A DNA stretch of 64,000 nt from Anaerostipes sp. (GTDB taxonomy: Bacteria > Bacillota > Clostridia > Lachnospirales > Lachnospiraceae): contig NZ_JAGZSD010000005.1 of NCBI RefSeq assembly GCF_018381315.1, forward strand, positions 124,001-188,000. Reading direction: 5' to 3'. Of the stretch, positions 34,375 through 44,144 are shown one piece after another (the stretch's first letter is position 1; each line of letters begins with the position of its first letter). Below the pieces are notes generated by a model. The model was not told the DNA's origin, made no database searches, and worked only from the letters and a program-made list of their open reading frames with translations. Made by a program: the position numbers and the translations under genes.

Positions 34375-34407
34375 TTCCCCACTAATTCTTTTTTGCAGTA
34401 TACCGTC

Positions 34408-35298
34408 CTACTTCACATCGCCCCATGAAGTCACATTGCCTGTAAAAATCTCCTTGATCTGGCTGCTCTTCAGTTCGGAAACATCGTTTTTCTTGTTTAC
34501 AACCACTGCGATTCCATCCTGTGCAATGACAGTCGGTTCCACACCCTTCTTTGTCTCGCTGTCGGCAAGCTCTCTGGATGCCATACCGATATCACATACT
34601 CCGTCAATTGTTGAGGTGACGCCAGTTGTTGAATCACTCTGCTGTACTTCGATTTTTACATCTTTATTGAGAGCTGTATAAGCCTCTTTTAATTTTTCCA
34701 TTACAGGAGTCACGGAAGAAGAACCTGCTACTACAATCTTTCCTTTTGCTCCGGAAGCCTTATATGCTGGTGCCTTGTCATCGACCGTTATATATCCGTT
34801 GTCTGCCACTACTTTCTGTCCTTCTTTGCTCATAATAAACTTCATAAAGTCTTTTGACTGTGAGGACAGTTTTTTCTTATTTGTTATAATATTAAACGGA
34901 CGCACAATCTTATAAGTCTTGTTCTTTACATTTTCTGTACTCGGCTCTGCTCCGTCAATTTTTAACGCCTTTACTGTATCATTGAGTGAACCTAAGGATA
35001 TGTATCCGATGGCTGCCTCATTTTCAGATACGGTTGTCATCATGACGGAAGTAGAATTTGTAATCATTGCTTCCGTTGTCGTATTATCTATCTTATTTCC
35101 GTCGCTGTCTTTTTCTTCAATGCCAAAGAGTTCTATAAAAGCCCCTCTGGTACCGGAGCCATCTTCTCTGGATACGACTGTGATATCCTCACCCGCTGCT
35201 TTTTTACTTTCATCTTTACTTCCGCAGCCGGCCAATAAACTGGTTGCTGCTACTGCTGTCAGCAGAACACTTAAAATCCTTTTCCTCATCTTTCTCAT
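34408..35298 (-). CDS. pstS: Phosphate-binding lipoprotein PstS
   Basis: 296 residues. Lipoprotein signal with lipobox LLAGC, so anchored outside the membrane by the cysteine. Phosphate-binding fold with GSGTRGAF and SSSVTPVMEK loops. AAGGAG 7 nt before the ATG. First gene of the operon. Confidence 0.97.
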   Translation of the reverse strand: MRKMRKRILSVLLTAVAATSLLAGCGSKDESKKAAGEDITVVSREDGSGTRGAFIELFGIEEKDSDGNKIDNTTTEAMITNSTSVMMTTVSENEAAIGYISLGSLNDTVKALKIDGAEPSTENVKNKTYKIVRPFNIITNKKKLSSQSKDFMKFIMSKEGQKVVADNGYITVDDKAPAYKASGAKGKIVVAGSSSVTPVMEKLKEAYTALNKDVKIEVQQSDSTTGVTSTIDGVCDIGMASRELADSETKKGVEPTVIAQDGIAVVVNKKNDVSELKSSQIKEIFTGNVTSWGDVK

Positions 35299-35352
35299 AT
35301 ATAATCTCCTTTTGGCTGTTCATCGCTACATGTCATATCTTACTTGCCCAAT

Positions 35353-35391
35353 GTAAAATTCAAAAGATAAGTTGTGTTAAATCTGAGTAAA
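35353..35391 (-). promoter_or_regulatory. Pho box upstream of pstS
   Basis: On the minus strand, four hexamers TTTACT, TTAACA, TATCTT, TTTTAC occur exactly 11 bp apart (5-nt spacers), the layout of PhoP/PhoB direct-repeat boxes in Gram-positives (consensus TTAACA). A weak -10 (TAAGAT) follows about 10 bp later. Predicts induction on phosphate starvation. Confidence 0.75.
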
Positions 35392-35453
35392 ATTTCACAG
35401 ACAGCTCATGGAAATTTAACACTCAGACCCTCGCTGCAATAGAATAATTTCTC

Positions 35454-35515
35454 TGCGCATCCTGCACGGAGTGTTTTTTATTTCATGGGACACACTTTCC
35501 CATGAAATGAAAAAA
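35454..35515. repeat. Dispersed hairpin repeat, copy B
   Basis: Plus strand: GCATCCTGCACGGAGTG, T-run, TTTCATGGG, 8-nt loop, CCCATGAAA, A-run. Compared with copies A and C, both arms carry a matching change (GGG/CCC next to CAT/ATG), so pairing is kept. Lies between the terminator of the secreted-protein gene and the pst promoter region. Confidence 0.7.
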
Positions 35516-35545
35516 GAACCTATGATGTATCATAGATTCTTTTTC
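35511..35545 (-). terminator. Intrinsic terminator of the secreted lysine-rich gene
   Basis: AAGAA-CTATGAT and ATCATAG-TTCTT arms (35514-35541, 2-nt loop, one mismatch) followed by six T on the minus strand; the tail merges into repeat copy B. Confidence 0.8.
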
Positions 35546-35564
35546 ATAGATTCCGTATTTCGGA

Positions 35565-36728
35565 TCAGTACTGGTAAAGCCAGTATGACCCGTTCGCCTG
35601 TTTTCCGGATTTTGAAACTTTAATATAATAAGTGCCTTTGCTGCCCTTAAAACTGAACCTCTTGATCTTCTCTCCGGACAAAGTCAGGGACTTTACCGGC
35701 TTTTTCCTGCCTTTTTTGTAAACCGTAAACTTGATTTTTCCGGAATTCATATAAGTTTCTGCTTCCACGGAAATCTTTTTCCTCTTTTTCGGCACTGATA
35801 TACGATACCATCTGGATGCTTTTTCTGTCACTGTGTACAAATCATACTGTTCCCGGAATCTTTTTAAAGTTCTGGCCTTCTTCTTTTGGGTTTTATATCC
35901 GGACTTTATATAAGTCTTGATGACACAGAGAGAATAGCCCTGGTCTTTTCCTGATTTGGCCGCTATCCTGTAGGAGCCTTTTTTCAGTCCATAGACAACG
36001 GTTCCTGTTTCACTGCTGAAATAGGACTTCTGCTGCCGGCCGATGTTCTTCCAGCGTCCCTTTTCTTTTCTCTGAATAAAAAAGGTTACCGGTTTTGTCT
36101 GTTTTATGACCGGGGATGCCGTTATATCTGCAGTTCCCCGCTTTGCCATATGGAAGGTGTGATACGTATACTTTCCCTGGCCGCTCTGGATATAGGATGT
36201 CTCATTGGATAAATTACGGGGATCATCCTTGATGACAAACGGCGCAATGAAGACCGTACTGTAATCGGCGGGCAGTCTTACATAATAAGTGCCGGGCTTA
36301 GCCTTCAGCATTACGGCTCCGTCCGGAATCCTGCTGCCTGCAGGCCGCTTCCTGCCGTCCAGAAGCGTAGGCACAGGTGCTTTCTCATCCTCTTGGAGAT
36401 ATAAAAGGATCAGGCTTCCCGCTTCTCTCACTCTAAGCTCAATCAGCCTGTCAGGATGATCTTTCGGGTAGGACTGGGTAAACGTGTACATTCCGTCTCC
36501 ATACATCAAATACATAGACGCTTCATCCATGCTGGCAAACCGGCCTGCATCCATGAAGCTTTCGTCCATGCCTGAAGTTCTGGCACGTCTGCCGGCTCCA
36601 ATATCTGCCGCAATACTGTCTGCATTCTTAATGTTTCCGGCATAAACGGCTGCCGGAAATCCAATAAGTTCCGTACATAAAACAACAGCGACAATGATAC
36701 TTGTAAAACAGATACCGTATCTTTTCAT
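35565..36728 (-). CDS. Secreted lysine-rich protein of unknown function
   Basis: 387 residues from the ATG at 36728 (GGAGGGG upstream). Signal peptide of about 30 residues (KRYGICFTSIIVAVVL) ending near AVYAG. The rest is two or three beta-sandwich-like stretches rich in Tyr, Lys and Gly; segments such as GTYYIKVSKSG and KKGSYRIAAKSG resemble bacterial pre-peptidase C-terminal (PPC) domains. High basic charge suggests binding to the cell wall. No catalytic motif seen. Confidence 0.75.
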   Translation of the reverse strand: MKRYGICFTSIIVAVVLCTELIGFPAAVYAGNIKNADSIAADIGAGRRARTSGMDESFMDAGRFASMDEASMYLMYGDGMYTFTQSYPKDHPDRLIELRVREAGSLILLYLQEDEKAPVPTLLDGRKRPAGSRIPDGAVMLKAKPGTYYVRLPADYSTVFIAPFVIKDDPRNLSNETSYIQSGQGKYTYHTFHMAKRGTADITASPVIKQTKPVTFFIQRKEKGRWKNIGRQQKSYFSSETGTVVYGLKKGSYRIAAKSGKDQGYSLCVIKTYIKSGYKTQKKKARTLKRFREQYDLYTVTEKASRWYRISVPKKRKKISVEAETYMNSGKIKFTVYKKGRKKPVKSLTLSGEKIKRFSFKGSKGTYYIKVSKSGKQANGSYWLYQY

Positions 36729-36948
36729 AAGACACCCCTCCTTCGTATCTGCCCTGTCAAAGCGGCTTAATATGACTCTTTCCATATGGTCTTAATTCAG
36801 CTTTCAGCACATCCTGCTGAAAGAAGAAAAACCAATATCCCTTTAAATGCAAGTCCTGCAGACTGTCCGGAATGGACATCATACGGAACATGTTATTCTA
36901 TTATTATATCATGCAGTTATCTCAGAAATATGACATTATCATGAAGTT

Positions 36949-38217
36949 TTACTCCTCACCAACTTTGTAAACTTTACCTTTGCAGATTGTATAATAAATC
37001 TTTCCGGAAAGTTTCCAGCCTTTGAACGGTGAATTAGAGGCCTTGGAATAAAACTTCTCTACAGTATACTCTTCATCCTCTTTAAACAGAACCAGATCTG
37101 CCGGTTTCCCCTCCTGAATCCTTCCCTGCTCTAAGTGATACAGTTTTGCCGGATTCACGGTCATTTTCTCCAAAAGTTCCATCAAAGTGAGATGTCCTTC
37201 TTTTACAAGCTTGGTGATCCCAAGTCCCAAAGAGGTTTCTAATCCGGTAATGCCGCTGGGGGCTTTTGCAAGACCTGCAGCCTTTTCTTCTTCAGAATGC
37301 GGGGCATGATCCGTTGCAATGATTTCTATGGTTCCTTCTTTCAGTCCCTCAATGATTCTGTCTCTGTCTTTTGGGGTCCGAAGCGGAGGATTCATCTTGG
37401 CCAGTGCCCCATAGGTAAGCACATCCTCTTCCGTCAGGGTAAAATGATGCGGGGACGCCTCAGCGGATACGCGGGCTCCCTTTTTCTTGGCGTCTCTGAC
37501 AAACTCTACAGCCTTTGCAGAACTGATATGCTGGATATCCACAGAAGCTCCGGTCTCAAGTGCCAGCCGGCAGTCTCTCTCTACCATCACCGCCTCTGCC
37601 TCATCGGAAGCACCTCCATATCCAAGCTGATCGGCAACTTTTCCTGCATTGACTCCCGGACGTTTTATATATTGGGGATCTTCTTCGTGAAGACTCACCG
37701 GCACATCCAGTTTTGCCGCCGTTTCCATAGCTTTTCGCACAACCTCTTCATCCATAAGAGGAAGTCCGTCATCTGTAAATCCCAGAGCTCCATGGGCTTT
37801 CAGTTCTTCCATATCCACAAGCTCTCTGCCTTTAAATCCTTTGGATACCGCCGCCGTCTGAATCAGGCGGACCGGCAGATTCTCTGCCCGTTTCAGAATA
37901 TCATCAAGGATCTCTGTATTGTCCACCACCGGCTTCGTATTTGCCATACAGACTACTGTGGTAACTCCTCCATGGAGGGCAGCCTGGCTTCCTGTCTGCA
38001 GATCTTCTTTATGTGTAAATCCGGGATCCCGGAAATGCACATGCACATCGATAAGCCCAGGAGCTACGGTCATGCCTTCCGCATCTATAATCTGCTCATA
38101 TTTTGTCTCTTCTGTTTTTCCTATACTTTTAATCTTTCCAGCGGAAAGAACAATATCTGCAACTTTGTCAAATCCGGTTTCCGGATCCATGACTCTTCCG
38201 TTTTTAATTAAAATCAT
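36949..38217 (-). CDS. pyrC: Dihydroorotase
   Basis: 422 residues, type I (PyrC of Gram-positives). Metal-binding DVHVHFRDPG, the carbamylated-Lys/His region and the C-terminal DHAPHSEEEK motif are all there. Makes dihydroorotate, the substrate of PyrDK, but is about 9 kb from the pyr series and transcribed alone. The gap 36729-36948 holds only an extended -10 (TGATATAAT, near 36915) for the secreted-protein gene. Confidence 0.97.
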   Translation of the reverse strand: MILIKNGRVMDPETGFDKVADIVLSAGKIKSIGKTEETKYEQIIDAEGMTVAPGLIDVHVHFRDPGFTHKEDLQTGSQAALHGGVTTVVCMANTKPVVDNTEILDDILKRAENLPVRLIQTAAVSKGFKGRELVDMEELKAHGALGFTDDGLPLMDEEVVRKAMETAAKLDVPVSLHEEDPQYIKRPGVNAGKVADQLGYGGASDEAEAVMVERDCRLALETGASVDIQHISSAKAVEFVRDAKKKGARVSAEASPHHFTLTEEDVLTYGALAKMNPPLRTPKDRDRIIEGLKEGTIEIIATDHAPHSEEEKAAGLAKAPSGITGLETSLGLGITKLVKEGHLTLMELLEKMTVNPAKLYHLEQGRIQEGKPADLVLFKEDEEYTVEKFYSKASNSPFKGWKLSGKIYYTICKGKVYKVGEE

Positions 38218-38269
38218 CTATATTCCTCCTGTCGATTTTGTTTTATCATAACATATGTGCCTGAATACG

Positions 38270-38339
38270 GGCAAACAAAAACAAAGCACAGAGAAGTTCC
38301 GCCCTGTCTGACCAACAGAAACGCTCTTACTCTGTGCTT
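38270..38339 (-). terminator. Terminator of the small membrane-anchored gene
   Basis: AAGCACAGAG (38284-38293) pairs with CTCTGTGCTT (38330-38339) around a 36-nt loop, then TTTGTTTTTG on the minus strand. Confidence 0.6.
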
Positions 38340-38349
38340 CATAGTATCT

Positions 38350-38793
38350 TTAGTTTAACTGATCCTTTACTGCCTCAAGGGCAGTCTCTACATCCTGTTC
38401 GGTAATCTTCTGAGAAGATTTTACCTTTATGACGTAGTTCTTATTTTTCACCGTGATTCCGCCGATGGCTTCATATGCGGTCTCATCGTTGATCTGTTTC
38501 GTTACCGGGATAAACTCACTGTCTTCGGCAGATAAAGCCTCCCCGATCTCATATGAATGTCCTTTCTCCTCCAGTACCATGATCTCCTCGGAAATATTCT
38601 CATCTATATCTTCTTCCAGAATTTCCTTTGAAGTTCCCTCACACAGTTTAAACTGAACACTCATATTCTGGACAAAAATACTGTCATCTGCAGCTTTTGT
38701 ATTCATCCTTCCTTTTACAAAAAAACACCCTCCGACAGCCAGCACGATCCCTACTGCTGCCAAAAACTTTTTATTAAATACGATCTTTCTCAT
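38350..38793 (-). CDS. Membrane-anchored protein of unknown function
   Basis: 147 residues. N-terminal basic stretch plus one hydrophobic segment (residues 11-28), then an acidic extracellular domain (EEDIDENISEEIMVLEE) with an alternating beta/alpha C-terminus. Not recognised. Monocistronic, with an extended -10 (TGGTATACT) about 40 bp upstream and a terminator. Confidence 0.75.
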   Translation of the reverse strand: MRKIVFNKKFLAAVGIVLAVGGCFFVKGRMNTKAADDSIFVQNMSVQFKLCEGTSKEILEEDIDENISEEIMVLEEKGHSYEIGEALSAEDSEFIPVTKQINDETAYEAIGGITVKNKNYVIKVKSSQKITEQDVETALEAVKDQLN

Positions 38794-38883
38794 ACTTTTC
38801 TCCCTTCCTGCTTCACAACAAATTAAGTATACCAGAAAAGTATGATAAAAAAATGCATAAATTATTACAATTTTCTTAGGATC

Positions 38884-41837
38884 CTATGATTGTTTCCTCT
38901 TTCGGATCACATAAACTGCTGAGCCTGCTCCCAATGTCATCAACAGAAACGGAAGTACAGACTTTTTATCCCCTGTTTTTGCAGCTTCCCCTGTCTTGGT
39001 ATTCCTGGGTCTTTTGCTGTATTCCCAGTCCGGATAGCTTTTACTCTCTTTTTTATTTTCTGCTTTTTCCGGTTTACTGTTTTCAGTATTCTTTTTTTTC
39101 ACAGGCTCAGAATTTTTCTTCCATTTTGCCTTTAATTCCATATCCTGATGTACCGGGTCTTCAAATTTCCACAGCACTTCTTTCCCGCTTTCATCGTCCT
39201 TGAAATACCAGCCCTCAAATGTGTAGCCTGTCCTTTTTGGAGCCTCCGGGCAGATCAGCTGATCTCCCCCCTCCACTATCTGCATTTCCGGAGTATAATC
39301 TCCGCCGTCTGAATCAAATATTACTTTATGCTTTCCTGTCAATGTTACCTTCACGCTGGTTTTCGTCCCGTCTTTCATAGAAAACTGCAGCTCATAGGTT
39401 CCTGTCTTTCCTGCAGCCTTTGCTCTGTTAATTAAATCCAGCTGGTTCTCATCTGCTCTGAGTTTCTGGCTGTCCCCATTTTTATCCTTTCCCCGGGCAC
39501 TGCACAGCTCTATGATCTCTTCCTGAGAAAAATCTTTTCCTCCTGTAGCATGGCTTATATTGTTTGCTCCGATAGCCGGCTTCCCGTCAGACAGATCATT
39601 TGCTGCCCCGTCAGTTCCCTCATCAGTTAAAAATACGTGTATAGTCACCTCTGAACCATTCCGCGTTTGGAATGTAAGCGGAAAGCTTCCTGTCTGTCCC
39701 GCTGTTTTCGCCTGGTTTACTTGCTCCAGCTGATTAAGATCCTTCAGAGACAGCTGCTCACCCGGCAGCGGATCTCCGTCTGCATTGGCTGCTTTTAACC
39801 TCGCCAGGGATTTCACTTGCTCTTCCGTAAACCCTTTCCCTCCGGTCCTGCTGATAATATTCATCGCTTTGATGATCTCTCCCTTTTCTGCATCCGATAC
39901 TATCTCATCATACTCCCCTGTCAGGCTGACAGACACTGTTACAGACTGTCCATCCGGTGAAGTATAGGTCAGCTCAAATGTTCCCGCCTTGCCTGCTGTC
40001 TTAGCCTCATTGATCTGTTTCATCTGATCTTCATCAACACTAAAATCATCCAGCCGAATATTGGTTCCTTCCTCATTTTTTCCTTTCAGTGCTGCGATCT
40101 TTTTTAACTCTTCTTCTGTAAAAGGATCTCCCCCTGTTTCTCTTGTAAAATCATTGGCTCCAATAGAAGATGTAGGGTTGTTCGGATCAAATTTTACTGC
40201 GTCTGTCCCGTCATCCCTAAGATACACAATCACAGTTACTTTTGTGCCGTTCGGAGTTATGTAGTCCAACGGAAATTCCCCTGTTTCTCCGGCTGTTTTA
40301 GCCTTGTTGACAGCTTCCAGCTGGGTTTGGTTATCTAAATGCAGCTGTCCGTCAGGGAAGCTCGTCCCGTCAGGCTGTTTTCCTGTAACTTTTGTAAGAT
40401 TTTTAAGCTGTTCTTCCGTAAATGCAGAGCCTCCGGTCTTACTGATTACATGGTTTGCCCCAATTTGTTCTTTTGTATTCTGTTCAATCGCATTTGCATC
40501 CCGGTAAGGTCCGAAATATACCTTTGTATAAAAACTTCCGACTTTGATAGCTGTCTCTTCTGCAAAAGGAGTTCCATCCATAAATATATAATCAGTCAGT
40601 GATGTTCCATCCTGAATATATCCCTGATATCCGTCTTCGGGATCTGCAGTAACATTTGAGACAAGAGAGTTTCCCATTGCCGATCCTATTCCCGGCATAT
40701 TTTTGTCTCCTATAGCAGTTACAACCGTATCTCCCCCGCTTATTTTTATATTCTTTGTTCTGGCGGGCTGCCCTGCAGTGACTCCTCCAGAATATCCGGA
40801 AGCACCAATTCCAGGTGCATATTCTCCTCCTTTTGCTTCCACAGTCCCTCCGGTTATATAAATTCCGTCCACATCATTTCCATATCCTGAACCGATGCCA
40901 GAGCCCGATGTTGTCCCGATGGCCTTTACATTTCCACCGGTAATCCAAATATTTTTAGTGTAGCCTTTTTTGCTGGTCTGAGAAATACAGGCAGAGCCGA
41001 TTCCAGGCGTATGCAGTCCCGCAAGCGCCTCAATATTGCCTCCCTTAATTTTAAAGTTGGCAAAACCACAATTTTTTTCATCATTTACATGACTGATCGA
41101 ACTGCCAATCGCACCTGTATGATACATATCTGCCGCCCCTTTGGCTGATAAGGATCCGCAGCGCTCATTGCAGCGGTGATTTTTCTGTTCTGCATATTCG
41201 CACTGGATAGTCAGAACATGATCATCCATTCCTTCTTTCATAAGTGCTGCCCCGCCTACACTTGTATTAGTGCTTTCCCCTGCATTACAAAGCAGCTTGT
41301 TTTCTCCGATCAGCGTTATCGTTACATCTGCATGAGATACATTAATACAGCTTAGTTTTGCCATATCACAGGTAATATCCACAGACTCCAAAGTTAAGTC
41401 AGTCGTCACATTCTCTTCAACTAAAATATTATATTTCGTTGTAGTTCCGGTTATCCAATATCCTTCCGGATTAAGACTTGTCTCATTTATATCAAGTCCT
41501 CCCCCTATTGCCCCATTTTTTGTGATTCGGATATCACCTTTGCTTACATCAAGCCTTGTCTGCCCCCCCCCCCCGAATTTTGGGTTTTTCTTACAGTACT
41601 GCTGGCCTTTTTGTCCGTTTTCTGTTTTTCCTTTTTTACTTTTTCTGTTGTTGCTTCTTCACTTCCGGATATAAACTGTTCTTCCGATGAAGATTCAGCT
41701 TTCTCTTCAGTAGCCTGTATATCTGATGTCTCAGCCTGGATTTTGTTCTCCTGTTCTGCGGACGCTGCAAAAATCATGCCCTGCCCTGCTGTCAGGACTG
41801 CTGCCAGCATAAAAATCAACCAAAACTTTTTCTTCAT
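38884..41837 (-). CDS. Cell-surface repeat protein interrupted by a G12 tract (probable phase-variable gene, OFF as read)
   Basis: Start ATG 41837 (GGAGGG upstream) gives a signal peptide and an acidic Ser/Glu/Lys linker; the frame enters a run of 12 G (41563-41574) and stops at 41544. Downstream, an open frame from the tract itself to 38884 is off by one base. A tract of 10 or 13 G would join both into about 984 residues. Order in the joined protein: signal peptide; linker; glycine-rich beta-helix repeats (GGTVEAKGGEYAPGIGAS type); four repeats of about 95 residues beginning near IGAN..TGG..FTEEQ; an InlB-type (Flg_new) repeat with GYTFEGWYF; Lys/Glu stretch; a sortase-like tail (AKTGDKKS, hydrophobic segment, RKRK). 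Probably a wall-anchored adhesin. Could also be a homopolymer read error. Confidence 0.82.
41563..41574 (-). repeat. Homopolymeric G12 tract (contingency-locus type)
   Basis: Twelve consecutive G on the coding (minus) strand inside the surface-protein gene, about 90 codons from the start. Frame analysis: 10 or 13 G is in frame, 12 is not. By far the longest homopolymer of G or C noticed in the window. Confidence 0.95.
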
Positions 41838-41999
41838 AATAAATGTCCCTCCATTATATCATTACTTACTTTTTCTCTTTTATCAGGTATTCTTCTAAAA
41901 ATTTTAGTTAGATGAAAAGGGATTTTATTGCTTTCTTCAGCAATGCATTGTATATTAACACTCATAAATAATATAGATACTGTAAGAGAGGGAGTACTT

Positions 42000-42485
42000 A
42001 TGAAAATACAAAAAGCTGTACCCGGACAGCTCAGCGAGATCATGACACTTTATTCCGGTGCCAGAATGTTTATGAAACAGCACGGGAATCCACACCAATG
42101 GGGAGATTCACATCCCCGTGAATCCGTAATATCCAATGACATAACATCAGGAAACAGCTATGTCTGTACAGAGAACGGAAACATCCTTGCCGTATTTTTT
42201 TACAAAGCAGGGAATGATCCCTCTTATAAGAATATTTATCAGGGAAACTGGCTCAGACCGGATCCCTATGGAGTAATTCACAGACTTGCTTCCAGCGGAG
42301 TAAAGAAAGGATCTGCATCCTTCTGTCTTTCCTGGGCTTTTGAACAATGCGGGAATCTCCGCATTGACACGCACAGAGACAATTATGTAATGCAGAGGCT
42401 TCTTATGAAGAACGGTTTTTCATACTGCGGCATTATCTATTTAGAGGACGGCAGTGAAAGACTTGCCTACCAAAAAACTATATAA
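42000..42485 (+). CDS. GNAT-family acetyltransferase
   Basis: 161 residues from the ATG at 42000 (AGAGAGGGAG upstream). GNAT layout with a long first helix, central strands, and the acetyl-CoA region near RIDTHRDNYVMQRLLMKNGF, followed by YCGIIY. This subgroup is common in Clostridia and its substrate is unknown. Divergent from the surface-protein gene across about 160 bp. Confidence 0.85.
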   Translation: MKIQKAVPGQLSEIMTLYSGARMFMKQHGNPHQWGDSHPRESVISNDITSGNSYVCTENGNILAVFFYKAGNDPSYKNIYQGNWLRPDPYGVIHRLASSGVKKGSASFCLSWAFEQCGNLRIDTHRDNYVMQRLLMKNGFSYCGIIYLEDGSERLAYQKTI

Positions 42486-42491
42486 TACCAG

Positions 42492-42620
42492 AAAGAATCC
42501 CGCTTGCGGGATTCTCCGCCTGAGGCGGGCCGCTTTGGCGACATGATTCCTTGTCGCCGCAGTGCGATTTTCGCGGAGCGTTTTTTATTTCATAGGGCGC
42601 TCTTTCCTATGAAATAAAAA
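42492..42620. repeat. Structured intergenic block with dispersed hairpin repeat, copy C
   Basis: From left to right: hairpin GAATCCCGC/GCGGGATTC, a CCGCC..GGCGG stem, a GGCGACA/TGTCGCC stem, then CGCGGAGCG, a T-run and TTTCATAGG...CCTATGAAA plus an A-run. The last 50 bp match copies A and B. It lies between converging GNAT and glyS genes and probably ends transcription from both sides. Confidence 0.7.
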
Positions 42621-42650
42621 AAACGGCCGGATCATTCAACGGATCCGGCC
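42613..42650 (-). terminator. Intrinsic terminator of glyS
   Basis: GGCCGGATC (42625-42633) and GATCCGGCC (42642-42650) form a 9-bp GC-rich stem; the minus strand then reads a run of eight T merging into repeat copy C. Confidence 0.85.
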
Positions 42651-42662
42651 GGCCGGCAGTTC

Positions 42663-44054
42663 TTAATAATCAAATTTCTTTTCAAAGTATTCTTTTAAAT
42701 CTTCGATCTTCACTCGTTCCTGCTCCATACTGTCGCGGTCTCTGACAGTCACTGCTCCGTCTTCCTCAGAATCAAAGTCGTAAGTTACACAGAACGGTGT
42801 TCCAATCTCATCCTGTCTCCTGTATCTCTTTCCGATATTTCCGCGCTCATCGTACTCACAGTTGTAGTATTTTGCAAGCATCTCGTAAACCTTGCCTGCT
42901 CCCTCACTTAATTTCTTGGACAGCGGAAGCACTCCGATCTTCACCGGTGCAATAGCCGGATGGAAACGAAGAACTGTACGCTTGTCTCCGCCTTCCAATT
43001 CTTCTTCATCATAAGCGGCACATAAGAACGCAAGTGTCACACGGTCGGCTCCCAGAGACGGTTCAATCACATATGGAATATAGCGCTCTTTCTTCTCATC
43101 GTCAAAGTAGGTAAGATCTTCCCCGGAAGTATTCTGGTGCTGTGTCAGGTCATAATCTGTACGGTCAGCAATTCCCCAGAGCTCTCCCCATCCAAACGGG
43201 AATAAAAATTCAATGTCGGAAGTAGCCTTGGAGTAGAAAGACAGCTCTTCTTTTCCATGGTCACGGACTCTCATCTGATCATCTGTAATTCCTAATGTCT
43301 TCAGCCAGTTAATACAGAAGTCTTTCCAGTATGCAAACCATTCAAGGTCTGTATCAGGCTCACAGAAGAATTCCAGTTCCATCTGCTCAAACTCTCTTGT
43401 ACGGAATGTAAAGTTTCCAGGTGTGATCTCATTTCTGAATGATTTTCCCACCTGTCCGATACCGAACGGAATTTTCTTTCTGGACGTTCTCTGTACATTT
43501 TTAAAATTGACGAAAATACCTTGTGCAGTCTCCGGACGCAGGTAAACAGTATTTTTAGCATCCTCAGTCACTCCCTGGAATGTTTTAAACATCAGGTTAA
43601 ACTCGCGGATATCTGTAAAATTTTTCTTTCCGCAGGATGGGCAGACGATATCATGCCCGCTGATGAAATCCACCATCTCCTCTTTTGTCCATCCATCCAC
43701 AGAACCGCCTTCGATCTCCATGCCGTGTTCGTCCATGTAGTCTTCAATGATCTTATCTGCACGGAAACGCTCATGACACTCCTTACAGTCCATCAGAGGA
43801 TCCGAAAATCCGCCCAGATGTCCGGAAGCAACCCAGGTCTGAGGATTCATCAGGATCGCACAGTCTACACCCACATTGTATGGGCTCTCCTGAATAAACT
43901 TTTTCCACCATGCCTTTTTGACATTGTTTTTAAGCTCAACACCCAGATTTCCGTAATCCCATGTATTTGCCAATCCGCCGTAAATCTCAGATCCGCTGTA
44001 CACAAACCCTCTGGCTTTTGCTAAATTTACGATTTTCTCCATTGTTAATTCCAT
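42663..44054 (-). CDS. glyS: Glycyl-tRNA synthetase, dimeric (class IIa)
   Basis: 463 residues, the single-chain archaeal/eukaryal-like form rather than the bacterial two-subunit GlyQ/GlyS. EIYGGLANTWDYG at the start, motif 2 around FRNEITPGNFTFRTREFEQMELEFF, motif 3 near ADRVTLAFL, and a C-terminal anticodon domain. Zinc-binding-like CKECHERF present. No T-box fits in its short leader. Confidence 0.97.
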   Translation of the reverse strand: MELTMEKIVNLAKARGFVYSGSEIYGGLANTWDYGNLGVELKNNVKKAWWKKFIQESPYNVGVDCAILMNPQTWVASGHLGGFSDPLMDCKECHERFRADKIIEDYMDEHGMEIEGGSVDGWTKEEMVDFISGHDIVCPSCGKKNFTDIREFNLMFKTFQGVTEDAKNTVYLRPETAQGIFVNFKNVQRTSRKKIPFGIGQVGKSFRNEITPGNFTFRTREFEQMELEFFCEPDTDLEWFAYWKDFCINWLKTLGITDDQMRVRDHGKEELSFYSKATSDIEFLFPFGWGELWGIADRTDYDLTQHQNTSGEDLTYFDDEKKERYIPYVIEPSLGADRVTLAFLCAAYDEEELEGGDKRTVLRFHPAIAPVKIGVLPLSKKLSEGAGKVYEMLAKYYNCEYDERGNIGKRYRRQDEIGTPFCVTYDFDSEEDGAVTVRDRDSMEQERVKIEDLKEYFEKKFDY

Positions 44055-44098
44055 ATTGTTTCTACCTCACCGTTTTTTCATTTCCTATAATCTGTTCT

Positions 44099-44127
44099 AT
44101 TGTAGCGTGTAACCCCTCTTTTTTCAA
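44099..44127 (-). promoter_or_regulatory. glyS promoter
   Basis: TTGAAA (44122-44127), 17 bp, TACAAT (44099-44104) on the minus strand, overlapping the end of the leader after recO. Confidence 0.7.
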
Positions 44128-44144
44128 GAGATATACCAAAAAAG

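Noticed and set aside
41544..41837. Separate 97-residue secreted protein
   Set aside because: It ends within a few codons of the G12 tract and the next frame continues without a stop; one interrupted gene explains both.
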